A stretch of 64,000 nucleotides of DNA from Phycisphaeraceae bacterium (lineage in GTDB: Bacteria > Planctomycetota > Phycisphaerae > Phycisphaerales > UBA1924). Every line of letters begins with the position of its first letter. Position 1 is the stretch's first letter. The notes under the pieces were generated by a model that did not search any database, was not told the origin of the DNA, and saw only the letters and a list, made by a program, of their open reading frames with translations. This document shows positions 35,816 to 45,399 of the stretch, one piece after another. The DNA is taken from contig JAHBXK010000011.1 in assembly GCA_019636535.1 (NCBI GenBank), positions 25,544 to 89,543 on the forward strand. Direction: 5' to 3'. The translations under genes were made by a program, and so were the position numbers.

Positions 35816-37537
35816 TCAGCAGCGGCAACCGCGAGCGATACGAACCCGCCGACGGCGACCCACGGCCGCGAGCCCCATCAGGGCCAGCAGCCCGGCGCCG
35901 GGCGCGGGGATGGAAGTCACAAACACGCCCGCGCTCCCGTCGGTAAACGTCGCGGCGAACGTGATCTGAGCGTTGTCATTCAGCGTGCGAGCCTTGCCGT
36001 CTTCGCCGCCCGAACCGGCAACGAAGAACAGATCCGCGATCGTCCGCAGGTCGCCCGGCTCGACTTCCAACTGGTCCCCCTCGCGAACCAGCGTCCGAAC
36101 ACCGAACGACGGGTCATACCCGAAGATCGCACGGTCGTTGCTCGCGTCGACGCCCGGCCCCACAAGCGAACCCAGGAACGCCAGTTGGTCCTTATCGTTC
36201 ATCGCCGGCGCAACGCCGAACCCGTCGTTGAAGGCGCCGAACACCAGCCCTGCAGCCTGATCGGGAATCTGATCCCCCTTCCGCGCCACCACGATCTCGA
36301 GCGCGTCTCCGAACACCACCGCCGTGTTGTTCGTCGTGTTCACGCCCGTGCCCGTCAACAGCACCATCATCGCCAGTTTGCCGTTGGCGTTCAGCGCCGG
36401 GTCCGATGCCTGCACGTCGTCGAAAGAGCCGTACCGGATGTTCGTCAATCCCGGCACCAGGTTGTTCTCACGCTGGACCAGTTGCAGGAAGTTCGCAACG
36501 CCCGGCGTCCCCGCCCACACGCCCGAGTTGTTCGCCGTTGACACGCTCCCGCGCAGCACCGAGCGGAACGCCACCTTCCCCGAGTCGTTGATCACCGGGT
36601 CGAAGATGTCGTTCCCCATCCCGGCTCCGCCGAACTGCGCGCCCGCAGCGCCGGGCGCCCCCTGCCCCTCGCGCGCGATCGCGAAGTTCCCGTTCGGCCC
36701 GAGCGAAAAGATCCCCTGGTCGGTCTGGAAGTTCGTGCCCGCGCCGGTCAGCATCGAGTTGAAGGCCACCTGTCCGTGCCGGTTCATCGAGAACCCGAAG
36801 AACGTGCCGTAAAAAGCGCTCGAAAAACCTGTCAGGCCGACCGACGCTCCCTCGCGGATCAGCAACTGCGGCGAGTTCGGCGCCCCCGTCCATAGACCCG
36901 AGTCGTTGTTCTGGTTCACGCCCGTCCCGCGCAGATACGAGCGGAACGCCACATTCCCCGAATCGTTGACCAAGGGCTGCGAAAAATTGGTCTGCGCGCT
37001 GTCGAAGTTCCCGTAGTTCACGTTCACCGGCGCGCCGGGCGCGGCCGAGTTCTCACGCGCTGCCAGCCCGTGCCCGCTCACGAACACCGCCTCGTTGTCT
37101 ACCGCCGTCGTACCGCCGCCCGTCAGAAACGAGCCGAACGCCACCTGCCCAGCGCTGTTGATGATCGGGCCGAAGTTCGCGTTGAACAGGTACGAAGCGC
37201 CGCCGGCCCCTGGCGCTGCCTGCCCGCCGCGCGCGATCTGATTCAACGAGCCCGGCACACCCGCGAAGATCCCGCGGTCGTTGACGCCGAACGTTCCGTT
37301 CACACGCGCCTCGAACGCCACCACGCCCGCGTTGTTCAACGACGGGTTCGAGAACGACCCGCCGTCAAAGCCCACCGCGAACGAGCCACCGCCGGGCGCA
37401 GCCCACCCGCTCAGCGCAACGGTCGTCACATCGGCGCTCGCCGACGACGCAACCGCCGACACGCCAAGACCGGCACACGCGACCATCACACGCAAACGAC
37501 CGCCGCGATTGCGGCCACAATGAGATGAGTGAGACAA
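35816..37537 (-). CDS. Secreted repeat protein with PEP-CTERM-like tail
   Basis: A 573-residue exported protein made of about eight or nine repeats of roughly 55-65 residues. Each repeat carries a variant of VNDSGNVAFRSYLRGTGV followed by NDSGLWTG and a later REG/ARE element, similar to DUF7453-like propeller repeats. The signal peptide lies at about 17-37 (VMVACAGLGVSAVASSASA). The C-terminus ends PAPGAGLLALMGLAAVGRRRR plus a short basic tail, a sorting signal like PEP-CTERM. The start is a TTG at 37537 with GGGAG 6 bases upstream, giving a basic n-region; an ATG at 37582 would add 15 residues. It is divergent from another secreted gene with the same type of tail. Confidence 0.85.
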   Translation of the reverse strand: MSHSSHCGRNRGGRLRVMVACAGLGVSAVASSASADVTTVALSGWAAPGGGSFAVGFDGGSFSNPSLNNAGVVAFEARVNGTFGVNDRGIFAGVPGSLNQIARGGQAAPGAGGASYLFNANFGPIINSAGQVAFGSFLTGGGTTAVDNEAVFVSGHGLAARENSAAPGAPVNVNYGNFDSAQTNFSQPLVNDSGNVAFRSYLRGTGVNQNNDSGLWTGAPNSPQLLIREGASVGLTGFSSAFYGTFFGFSMNRHGQVAFNSMLTGAGTNFQTDQGIFSLGPNGNFAIAREGQGAPGAAGAQFGGAGMGNDIFDPVINDSGKVAFRSVLRGSVSTANNSGVWAGTPGVANFLQLVQRENNLVPGLTNIRYGSFDDVQASDPALNANGKLAMMVLLTGTGVNTTNNTAVVFGDALEIVVARKGDQIPDQAAGLVFGAFNDGFGVAPAMNDKDQLAFLGSLVGPGVDASNDRAIFGYDPSFGVRTLVREGDQLEVEPGDLRTIADLFFVAGSGGEDGKARTLNDNAQITFAATFTDGSAGVFVTSIPAPGAGLLALMGLAAVGRRRRVRIARGCRC

Positions 37538-37916
37538 CTTCGGCTCCCTAGCACGAACGAAGCCCGACTGCATCCCTCTCAATTGTGCTGACAGTCGCGA
37601 GAGAAGACCTTGCCACGCGCCCGGTTCTCCGGCCGAGCGAATGACTGACCGTGTTCACAAGATACGGACGGAGACACCCAAGTCAAGGGTGTCGGCAAGT
37701 TTGATTGCAGGTTATTGGACGCAATTCACCCTGATGCTCCTTCACCGCTTCAAATCTGGGGATTCGTCCGGCCGCGCGAATTTCGGACCTCACCTGAACT
37801 TTGGCTGGGAATTCCCTTGCACAGAGGTTCGGATCGGGTTAGCCTTGTCGAGTTACGTGTCGATGGGCGTGGGCCTCTCGGCGTGTTGTCACACCAACCC
37901 AAGAGGAGATCAAGAG
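37538..37916. other. AT-richer divergent regulatory region
   Basis: This spacer of about 380 bases, lower in GC than its surroundings, separates two PEP-CTERM-like genes transcribed away from each other. It holds the promoter candidate listed for the leftward gene. The rightward gene has an AGAGGAG ribosome binding site 8 bases before its ATG. Confidence 0.5.
37659..37686 (-). promoter_or_regulatory. Candidate sigma-70-type promoter
   Basis: On the minus strand TTGACT (37681-37686) and TATCTT (37659-37664) are 16 bases apart, giving five of six and four of six consensus bases. The start point would lie about 115 bases before the TTG of the leftward secreted protein gene. This is assigned by pattern only. 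Confidence 0.4.
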
Positions 37917-38825
37917 ATGCGCATAGGTAAAACCCTGATCAGTGTTGTCGCGCTCGCCGCGACCGCAGGCTTGGCCATGGGCCAAGCGAGCGTTTCCATC
38001 CAGAATCTGACCGCCGGTGGTCAGAACAACAACCCCACCTTCCTGCTCACCGGCCAAATCGCCGCGTGGATGACCACTCCGCTGGGCAACCCGGGCGTCG
38101 ACTTCAGCACGCCCGACACGATCATCCGTCTTCTGGACTCGGCCGACACGCTGATCGTCTCCAACGACGACGCCGGTACAGGCAGCGACGCGATCGGTGG
38201 CGGCCCGGTCGGCGCGATCCGTGGCTCTCTCGTCCGATACGGCGCCTTCGGTAGCGGCCTCGTGAATGCACGCGTCGTCGGCTTCGACGCGGCCGAGACG
38301 GGCAACTACGCCCTCACCTCCGTCGTCATCTCGCCGGGATCGAACGGCGACTTCACCGACAACGGCATGAACAATACCCTCCCCACCGCCCAGAACCTGG
38401 CCCTGCCCGTCCCCGGCGCGATCTGGGGTCTCGGCACCATCACCGCCGGCCAAACCGACTACTTCTCGATCAACCTGCTCGCGGGGCAGGTGCTGAGTGC
38501 CTTCACCATCCCGCTCGACGGCCTGAACAACATGAACTTCAGTGCGGTCGACACGCGCCTGGATGTCCGAAGCGCGGCCGACACCATCATCACCTCCAAC
38601 GACGATGCCGGTGCCGACGGCTGGGGCGCTGGCTCCGTCGGCCCCGTCCGCGGCTCCGCCGTCCGCTACGAAGCAACCGCCGACGGCTTGGCCCACATCT
38701 CTGTCCGCGGCTTCGGCGCGAGCGATGCGGGCAGTTACGCGCTCGTCATCAGCGTCATCCCGTCGCCCGGCGCCGCCGCCTTGGCCCTCCTCGGCCTGCC
38801 GCTCGCGTTCCGTCGTCGTCGCTGA
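37917..38825 (+). CDS. Secreted protein with PEP-CTERM-like tail
   Basis: A 302-residue exported protein. Signal peptide about 1-22 (MRIGKTLISVVALAATAGLA, cut near MGQA). Two homologous halves follow, each with a jelly-roll-like pattern: TIIRLLDSADTLIVSNDDAG with GGGPVGAIRGSLVRY in the first, and TRLDVRSAADTIITSNDDAG with GSVGPVRGSAVRY in the second. This suggests an internally duplicated PPC/DVUA0089-like beta-sandwich. The C-terminus (SPGAAALALLGLPLAFRRRR) matches the tail of the divergent neighbour. The ATG at 37917 is fixed by AGAGGAG 8 bases upstream and by the signal peptide. A clear terminator follows. Probably a surface or matrix protein. Confidence 0.88.
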   Translation: MRIGKTLISVVALAATAGLAMGQASVSIQNLTAGGQNNNPTFLLTGQIAAWMTTPLGNPGVDFSTPDTIIRLLDSADTLIVSNDDAGTGSDAIGGGPVGAIRGSLVRYGAFGSGLVNARVVGFDAAETGNYALTSVVISPGSNGDFTDNGMNNTLPTAQNLALPVPGAIWGLGTITAGQTDYFSINLLAGQVLSAFTIPLDGLNNMNFSAVDTRLDVRSAADTIITSNDDAGADGWGAGSVGPVRGSAVRYEATADGLAHISVRGFGASDAGSYALVISVIPSPGAAALALLGLPLAFRRRR

Positions 38826-38858
38826 TCCAGTTCAACTCCAGTTTGTTGCACAACGCCA

Positions 38859-38888
38859 AGGGAGCCGGCACCTGCCGGCTCCCTCTTT
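38859..38888 (+). terminator. Rho-independent terminator
   Basis: GGGAGCCGGCA (38860-38870) pairs with TGCCGGCTCCC (38873-38883), extended by one A-T pair, and is followed by TCTTTGATTTC. It lies 34 bases after the stop of the PEP-CTERM-like gene and in front of the convergent gspE. Confidence 0.8.
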
Positions 38889-38919
38889 GATTTCTCCAGT
38901 CCATCGCTCCCCGACCCGT

Positions 38920-40704
38920 TCAGTACAGCACGCGCACGATCTCCGCCTCGTCCGTCAGCCCCAGCGCCACCTTCTCCTTCGCGTCGTCGATCATCGTTCT
39001 CATACCGCCCGCACGCGCCGTTTCCGCCAACGTCACCGCGTCAGCACCCTGCACCGTCAAACGACGCAGGTCGTCGGTCATCTTCATGATCTCGTACACC
39101 GCGATCCGCCCGAAGTACCCCGTCCCGAAGCACTTCTCGCATCGCTGAACCCGCGCCGGAGCGCCCGCCGGCGGCTCCCCGGATCCGCCGCACGCCTTGC
39201 ACGTCCGACGCAACAGCCGCTGCGCCAGCACCGCCAGCAGCGTCGACGTGACCAGGTACGGCTCCGTCCCGATGTCGATCAGACGGGCGATGGCGCTCGG
39301 CGCATCGTTCGTGTGCAGCGTCGCCAGCACCAGGTGCCCCGTCAGCGACGCCTGCACCGCCAACTGCGCGGTCTCTTTGTCGCGGACCTCGCCCACGAGA
39401 ATCACGTCCGGGTCCTGACGCAACAGCGCCCGCAACCCCGCCGCGAACGTCACCCCGCGCTTCACGTTCACCTGCGTCTGACTGATCCCCTCCAGGTGAT
39501 ACTCCACCGGATCCTCGATCGTCATCACGTTCCGCGCGGAGCGATCGACCTTGCCGAGGGCGCCGTACAGCGACGTCGTCTTGCCCGAGCCCGTCGGGCC
39601 CGTCACCAGGATGATCCCCGTGTTCCGATTCACAAGATCAACGAACTCGGCCTGCATTCTCTTGGTCATCCCCACCTCGTCCAGCGACAACTGCGTCTGC
39701 GTCTGATCCAAGAGACGCAGCACCAGCCGCTCGCCGTACACCGTGGGGATCACGCTCAGGCGGATGTCGATCTTGCGGTTTCCCACTCGGACCGTCGAGT
39801 GCCCGTCCTGCGGGCTGTGACGATTCGCGATGTCCAGTTCCGTCATCACCTTCAATCGCGAACTGATCGCCGGCGCCAGCGCCAGCGGCGGGCTGAACGC
39901 GTCCGTCAGCATCCCGTCGATCCGGAACCGGATCACCAGTTTCGTCTCCATCGGGTGCACGTGGATGTCGCTCGCACGTCGGCGAAGCGCCTCGAACAGG
40001 ATCATGTTCACCAGCCGGATAACCGGCGTCTGCCGCGCCAACTGCAGCAGGTCCGTTGAGTTCCGAACGATCCCCGCCGCCGATTCGATCGCCCGCTCGT
40101 CGAGCGGCATCTCCTCGACGATCTCCGTCACCAGGTCCTGCTTCTGCTCGTACCCCCGGTTGATCAGGTTCGCAACCGCGCCCCGCGGCGACAGCACCAG
40201 CCGCACCGGCATCCCCAGCTTCTCTTCGAGAATCGAGAACACCGCCGGCTGCATCGGCTGCGCCGTCGCGCACACCATCACCACCCCGTCGCTCGACAGC
40301 CCCGCCACCAACCGCTCCCGCGCCATCGACGCAGGGATCACCTCGAAGAACTTCGCCGCCGACTCGTTGAACTTCGGCTCGGTCTCCAGCGGCAGACCCG
40401 TCCGCTCGCTCAACTTTGCCAGCGCCGTGTGCTCATCGATCGCCAGCATCGACAGCAGCACGTCCCACGGCTCATCGTCCGAGCCCGGCAACTGCGGGAA
40501 ACTCCGCAACTGATCGGGCTTCACCTCAAGCAGCCCGAACTGCGCGCTCACACGCGCCAACTCCGCCGCCGACGGGCCCGCCGGCTGCGCCGACAACCCG
40601 CCCGACTGCTGCGACGACCCGTTCCGCGCCACGACGCCCTTGCGCCCACGCCCGTACGGATCCTTCGAATCGCCCGATCTGCCGAAGAGGCTCCGCCTCG
40701 CCAT
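38920..40704 (-). CDS. gspE: Type II secretion / type IV pilus assembly ATPase
   Basis: A 594-residue GspE/PilB family ATPase that powers pseudopilus assembly from the cytoplasmic face. The N-terminal part (about 60-220) is the GspE N-terminal domain (DEPWDVLLSMLAIDEHTALA). The core has RASDIHVHPMETKLVIRFRI, Walker A GPTGSGKTTSLYGAL (about 345-359), Asp boxes, a Walker B region DPDVILVGEVRDKETA and the His box TLHTNDAPSAIARLID. Two CxxC pairs (CKACGGSG, CEKCFGTGYFGR, about 500-528) form the zinc motif. The ATG at 40704 begins a basic, Gly-rich tail; a much longer upstream reading is Arg-rich and overlaps gspD. It lies 85 bases downstream of gspD in the same operon. PilB is the alternative name. 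Confidence 0.93.
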   Translation of the reverse strand: MARRSLFGRSGDSKDPYGRGRKGVVARNGSSQQSGGLSAQPAGPSAAELARVSAQFGLLEVKPDQLRSFPQLPGSDDEPWDVLLSMLAIDEHTALAKLSERTGLPLETEPKFNESAAKFFEVIPASMARERLVAGLSSDGVVMVCATAQPMQPAVFSILEEKLGMPVRLVLSPRGAVANLINRGYEQKQDLVTEIVEEMPLDERAIESAAGIVRNSTDLLQLARQTPVIRLVNMILFEALRRRASDIHVHPMETKLVIRFRIDGMLTDAFSPPLALAPAISSRLKVMTELDIANRHSPQDGHSTVRVGNRKIDIRLSVIPTVYGERLVLRLLDQTQTQLSLDEVGMTKRMQAEFVDLVNRNTGIILVTGPTGSGKTTSLYGALGKVDRSARNVMTIEDPVEYHLEGISQTQVNVKRGVTFAAGLRALLRQDPDVILVGEVRDKETAQLAVQASLTGHLVLATLHTNDAPSAIARLIDIGTEPYLVTSTLLAVLAQRLLRRTCKACGGSGEPPAGAPARVQRCEKCFGTGYFGRIAVYEIMKMTDDLRRLTVQGADAVTLAETARAGGMRTMIDDAKEKVALGLTDEAEIVRVLY

Positions 40705-40789
40705 GGTCTGTGCCTTCCTCAATCGGCCGCCCACGCGGCCCCGTGCCCGCCCGCGCTCCGTCGGGCGTTCCGTCTCTTCCCTGGTTCCG

Positions 40790-43700
40790 TCAACGATCGC
40801 TCCCCGCCGGCCTCGTCGCACGCCGAACAGGCGTCGCACGCTGAGGCGATCCGTTCGGCGATGCGCTCGAAGGTGCCTGCACGCCCGCCGGCTCCATCCG
40901 CTCAACCTCCGACCCCGCCGGAGGCACGTCCAGAATGTCGATCGCCGGCTCAACCGAACCACTCGATCGCCCGCCATTCTCCGGAGCCGCGCCCGCGGCG
41001 TTCTCCGCCGGTGCGCCAAACGCCGGCGTGCCAGTTGCTGGAGCGCCCTGCGGCATCCGCGACGTCGCCGGGGGCGTCGACGGCAGAACCGGGTCCGAAC
41101 GCTCCGGCTGCAAGGGATAGCGCGACCCCGCCGGCTCCAGCACCGATGGTCGCGCAAACTCCATCCTCTCTGCCGACGGCTCCGGCCAGTCCGACGGCAA
41201 CTCCGAGTCCTTCAGCGGCCCCAGCGTCATCAGCCGCAGGTCCGCGAAGTTGGGGTCGCGCATGATCTTCGGCGTGATGAACACGAAGAACGTCGTCTTG
41301 CGGTCGTTCTTCCTCGTGTCTCTGAACAGCGTCCCGAGCAGCGGAATGTCCCCCAGCAACGGCACCTTCACCACGATGTCCTGATTGCTCTGGAACGTCA
41401 ACCCGCCCACCACGATCGTCGAATCGCTCGGCACCGTCACGCTCTCAGCGCGGATCGTGTTCTCCTGCCGCGCCGGCGGCACGCCCGGCGAGATCGGATC
41501 TCCCTGGAACGCGCTCAGCGTGATCTCGTAGTTCAACTTCATGTACCCGCCCTCGGAGATCTGGGCGGTCACGATCAACCGCGGACCGGCGGACTCGAAC
41601 CCGCCGAAACTCTGCTGCGTCGTCGAAGTTCCCTGGCTCGTCGTCAGCGTCGGCTGCTGGTCCTCAGCACGGACCTCCGCCTCGACGTTGTCGTCGACCA
41701 GCACCTGCGGCGTCGCCACGATCCGCGCACCCGTGTTGTTCTGCAGCGCGTTCACCACGAACGGAACGTACTTGCTCCTGATCAGCGCCGTCGTCAACCC
41801 CGCCAGGTTCGTCAGCACGTCCTTGGTGCCGTCGAGCGATCCGTCCGTGCCGAACGTTGAAAGCCCGAAGTTCGTGTTGTACGCCCACTGGCCGATGATC
41901 GCCTGCGCTTCCACCGCCAGCCGGAAGTTCTGCGAATCCGTGATCGCGATGATCTGCGCTTCGATGTACACCTGCGGCCGACGAAGGTCCAACTTGTCGA
42001 TCAACCGCTTGATCTGCGGCTGCAACTTCAGCGGAGCCTTCACCACCACCTGGTTGTTCGGCTCGTCGGCGATCACGAACACGTCCTCGCCCGTCAGGTC
42101 CGAGACAGTCCCCTCGCCGCCCGCCGCCTGACCCACCTGGCCGGGCTGCGGCTGCTGCCGCTCACCACGCGCCTGCCTGTCGCGCGTGTTCGTGCTCGAC
42201 TGCCGACCCTGCTGCCCGGCCCCGAGGTTCCTGCCCAGCAATGGCGACCTCCCCGCGCTCGCCGAAGACGAGATCAGGTCCTGCAGCGTCGCCGCGATCT
42301 CCGCCGACTTGCCGTGCTTGAGTTTGTAAAACTCGTACACGATCTCTTCCGATGCCGACAGGTCGCGCAGCTGCACCACCAGCGCCTCCACGCGCGCCTG
42401 CTGCCGCGCTGTCCCCCGATACACAAACCCACCCGAATCCGGGTACAGCACGAACCCTGAGCCCGCCAGTTCGCCTCCGCCGCCAACAGCCCCGGGCTGC
42501 GCACGCCCGGCCGCACCCGCCCCACCGTCCGCGGTGAACGTCGTCACGTCCCCCAACTGCAAGCGCCGGCCCTCCGCCGCCACCGCTTCCGACGTGCTCG
42601 TCCCCACCGGAAACCACCGCGTGATCAGCGAACTCTCGACGTCCACCAGCATCAGCAGATCGCGAACAAGGTCCGCCTCGTCCTCGCGCCCACGAAACAG
42701 CAGCGAGTTCGAACTCAGATCGATCGTCAGCCGCTCCCCCATGTTGCTCAGCGAACTGCCCAGCGCCACCGGCGCTGCCGGCTGGCCCGCCGCCTGCGGG
42801 GCCTGCGCTGCGCCCGCGGCCGCTCGAGGCTGCGATGCACCGCCCGCCAGCAATTCCAGGATCCGCTCTCGCGCGCTCGACGCCGCGATGTTGTGAACCT
42901 CGATCCGGTGGAACGTGATCGACTGCCGCTCGGCCACCAGTTGTCCGATCATGTCCTCGACCATCCGCGTCACGTTCGGCGAGTCGTTGATGATGATCAC
43001 GCCCAGATCGTCAAGGTACGTGATCGCGCTCCCGCCGCCCGCGCCGCCCGCGGGCGCTGCGCGACCCAACTGCACCAACCCCTGAATGATCGCGCTCAGC
43101 GAACTCGGCCGAATCCCAGGCGTCGGAATGATCCGCGTCGGATACAGCGCCCCCGTCCCCACCGCCGGCAGCACCGTCCCCTTCGGCTGCACGATGAAGA
43201 ACCCGATCGGGTCCTGGATCATCACATAATCGCGCTGCGCCAGCAGCATGTTCAGAAACCGCAGCACGTCGCGCCGGTTCACCGTGATCGGCGTGTTGAA
43301 CACCACCGTCTGACCCACCAGCCCGTTGTCCGTGTAGATCACCTGCAGGTCAAACTCGTCGCGAACGAAGTCGACCAGCACCGTCAGTTCCACAGGCGCC
43401 GAGTACGCCGAGAACGTGAACGACTCGTCCCACAGCCCCACCGGCCCCTCACCCACCGGCAACGCGGGATCACCCGCCTCGCCGCCGACAATGCCCGCAG
43501 CGCCCGCCTGACCCGGGATCACCACCGTCGCAGGCTTGCCAGGCTGCTGCGGCTGCGCTGCCGGTTGGCCCGGCCGCGTCGTCGCCCCAGGCTGTTGTCC
43601 CGGACTCGTGATCCCCGGCCGCGACGTCTGATCCCCCGGCCTGCGAAGTCGATCACCACCCGCAGGCTGCCGCTGACCCGCCGATCCCGCACCACCCGCT

Positions 43701-44041
43701 CCCGCTCCCGCCCCACCCCCCGGCTGCGAGATCGCACCCGCCGCTCCCGGGCTGCGTTCCGCGCCCCGACCGGGCGGCGCCTTCTCCGGTTCCTTCTGTG
43801 GAGATTGTTCCTGCTTTCCACCCGTCCGCCCCGCTTCCTGCTTCTCATCTTCGGGCTGAACGATGTGCCCCGCCGAAGCTCCGGCCAGCCCGCCCACCGA
43901 CATCCCCGCGATCAAGCCGTACATCAAGTGCGGCAGCGTCGCCCCCGTCTGGCACACCGCCAACCCGCAACAGGCCATCAGGCGCATCGCCCTCGACGCC
44001 TTCGATTCGCTCCGTGCATTCCGTCCGTTGGGCTGTGACAT
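40790..44041 (-). CDS. gspD: Type II secretion secretin, GspD-like, with long disordered N-terminal linker
   Basis: A 1083-residue outer membrane secretin, the multimeric gate of type II secretion or type IV pili. N-terminal hydrophobic segment about 35-60, then 130 residues of Gly/Pro/Gln/Arg-rich linker (about 65-200). N0/N1-type ring domains follow (FVRDEFDLQVIYTDNGLVGQ; SLSAIIQGLVQLGR). The secretin core (about 690-970) has RPQVYIEAQIIAITDSQNFR, RIVATPQVLVDDNVEAEV, DSTIVVGGLTFQSNQ, VPLLGDIPLLGTLFRD and FFVFITPKIMRD. The C-terminal 100 residues are again Pro/Ala-rich. It is followed after 85 bases by gspE. gspF, gspG and the other T2SS genes are not here; one pseudopilin-like gene is 12 kb away. 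Confidence 0.92.
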   Translation of the reverse strand: MSQPNGRNARSESKASRAMRLMACCGLAVCQTGATLPHLMYGLIAGMSVGGLAGASAGHIVQPEDEKQEAGRTGGKQEQSPQKEPEKAPPGRGAERSPGAAGAISQPGGGAGAGAGGAGSAGQRQPAGGDRLRRPGDQTSRPGITSPGQQPGATTRPGQPAAQPQQPGKPATVVIPGQAGAAGIVGGEAGDPALPVGEGPVGLWDESFTFSAYSAPVELTVLVDFVRDEFDLQVIYTDNGLVGQTVVFNTPITVNRRDVLRFLNMLLAQRDYVMIQDPIGFFIVQPKGTVLPAVGTGALYPTRIIPTPGIRPSSLSAIIQGLVQLGRAAPAGGAGGGSAITYLDDLGVIIINDSPNVTRMVEDMIGQLVAERQSITFHRIEVHNIAASSARERILELLAGGASQPRAAAGAAQAPQAAGQPAAPVALGSSLSNMGERLTIDLSSNSLLFRGREDEADLVRDLLMLVDVESSLITRWFPVGTSTSEAVAAEGRRLQLGDVTTFTADGGAGAAGRAQPGAVGGGGELAGSGFVLYPDSGGFVYRGTARQQARVEALVVQLRDLSASEEIVYEFYKLKHGKSAEIAATLQDLISSSASAGRSPLLGRNLGAGQQGRQSSTNTRDRQARGERQQPQPGQVGQAAGGEGTVSDLTGEDVFVIADEPNNQVVVKAPLKLQPQIKRLIDKLDLRRPQVYIEAQIIAITDSQNFRLAVEAQAIIGQWAYNTNFGLSTFGTDGSLDGTKDVLTNLAGLTTALIRSKYVPFVVNALQNNTGARIVATPQVLVDDNVEAEVRAEDQQPTLTTSQGTSTTQQSFGGFESAGPRLIVTAQISEGGYMKLNYEITLSAFQGDPISPGVPPARQENTIRAESVTVPSDSTIVVGGLTFQSNQDIVVKVPLLGDIPLLGTLFRDTRKNDRKTTFFVFITPKIMRDPNFADLRLMTLGPLKDSELPSDWPEPSAERMEFARPSVLEPAGSRYPLQPERSDPVLPSTPPATSRMPQGAPATGTPAFGAPAENAAGAAPENGGRSSGSVEPAIDILDVPPAGSEVERMEPAGVQAPSSASPNGSPQRATPVRRATRPAGSDR

Positions 44042-44260
44042 GAAGATTCAGCCTTAAAGTATTGATACAAAGCGGTTTACAAACCAAAGCCCCGTCGCGG
44101 CCCAGCACCATCGCCCGGCACGCCACAAGCGCACCGACCGCGGGGCCATGGTCCGTTATCGGCACGACAGCCCCAAAACCGCCCACATCCCTGCACGGCA
44201 ACCCGATTGGGCCGGCCGCCCGTTCGGGCCATCACCCGCCAATCGGGAATGATCCGCCTC

Positions 44261-45334
44261 ATGCGGATCGTCTCACTCCTGCCCTCGGCAACCGAAATGC
44301 TCCTGGCCCTCACCGGCCGGGTCGACCATCCTCGGGCGGAACTCGTCGGTCGGTCGCACGAGTGCGACTTCCCTGCCGGTGCTTCGCTCGCCCGCCTGCC
44401 CGCGCTCACCACCGCTCGAACAAACTTCCAGTCCTCGGCCCAGATCGACGCCGAAGTCCGCGCAGCGCTCGCCTCAGGCCAGTCGCTCTACACCCTCGAC
44501 ACCGACCGCCTCAAGGCCCTCAAGCCCGACCTCATCCTCACGCAGGACCTCTGCCAGGTCTGCTCCATCGACCTCGACACCGTCCGCCGCGTCGCGGCCG
44601 AACTCTCCCCGACTCCGCGCATCCTCTCCTTCAACCCCTGGACCATCGAGGGCGTCTTCGACGATGCGCTCCGCCTCGGCCGCGAGATCGACATGGAACG
44701 CGAATCGCTCGCGCTCGTCTCGGGCGGCGGCGGATGGCGCGAACGCATGGACCGCGCTGCGGAACTCGCCCCCGCCTTCGCCCCCCGCCCCGTCGCCGTC
44801 TTCCTCGAGTGGACCGACCCGCTCTTCATCGCCGGCCACTGGACACCACAGTTGATCGAGCGCGCTGGCGCCGATCACCCTCTCAACGCCACCGTCCCCG
44901 ACGAGTCTGCCGGCGCCGCCGAGGGCCCCGCAGGCCTCTCCCAACGCAAAGCCGGCAAATCCATCACCATCCCCGCGAGCGCGATCGCCGCCGTCCAACC
45001 CGAGTTCGTCTTCATCGCCCCTTGCGGCCTCTCGCTCGAACAAGCCCTCAGCGAGACCGATCTGCTCGCCCAGCGCTCGCGCGACCAAGCCCCGCCCGCC
45101 AGCACCGCCGCGCTGCGCAGCGCCGACTCGCAGGACTGGTGGTCATCCCTCCCCGCCGTGCGTGCTGCACACGCACGCACCGGCCCCGGCGTCTACGTCA
45201 TCGACGGCAACCACATGTTCAACCGCCCCGGCCCGCGACTCGTCGACGCCTTCGAGTTCCTCGCCGCCGTGATCAACGACCGACCCGACCGCCTCCCCGC
45301 CGACTTCCCATTCACGCGATGGACTGTCGCGTGA
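44261..45334 (+). CDS. BtuF-like periplasmic-binding-fold protein (cobalamin-binding family)
   Basis: A 357-residue protein with the type III binding-protein fold of BtuF/FhuD relatives. It starts with RIVSLLPSATEMLLALTGR and goes on with ELVGRSHECDFP, ALKPDLILTQDLCQVCSIDL (about 90-109), GKSITIPASAIAAVQPEFVF and GVYVIDGNHMFNRPGPRLVD. These match cytosolic-looking cobalamin-binding proteins that lack a signal peptide, and none is visible here. The ligand is therefore uncertain, and this may be a cytoplasmic binder rather than part of an ABC importer. No permease or ATPase lies beside it. ATG at 44261 is preferred over 44249 because homology starts there. Confidence 0.82.
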   Translation: MRIVSLLPSATEMLLALTGRVDHPRAELVGRSHECDFPAGASLARLPALTTARTNFQSSAQIDAEVRAALASGQSLYTLDTDRLKALKPDLILTQDLCQVCSIDLDTVRRVAAELSPTPRILSFNPWTIEGVFDDALRLGREIDMERESLALVSGGGGWRERMDRAAELAPAFAPRPVAVFLEWTDPLFIAGHWTPQLIERAGADHPLNATVPDESAGAAEGPAGLSQRKAGKSITIPASAIAAVQPEFVFIAPCGLSLEQALSETDLLAQRSRDQAPPASTAALRSADSQDWWSSLPAVRAAHARTGPGVYVIDGNHMFNRPGPRLVDAFEFLAAVINDRPDRLPADFPFTRWTVA

Positions 45335-45351
45335 CGCCATCGTGCGTCACG
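45330..45351. terminator. Possible bidirectional hairpin between convergent genes
   Basis: CGTGACGC and GCGTCACG form a perfect 8-bp stem around CATCGT, overlapping the stop codon of the BtuF-like gene. The convergent glycosyltransferase gene ends at 45400. There is no U-rich tail, so terminator activity is uncertain. Confidence 0.35.
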
Positions 45352-45399
45352 AGGTGATCACGGTGTATCGCGCGCCCGAATGTTGTTCGCGACGCGCGT

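Noticed and set aside
43519..43848. Arg-rich minus-strand frame inside gspD
   Set aside because: It lies within the Gly/Pro linker of gspD on the same strand in another frame and shows only biased composition.
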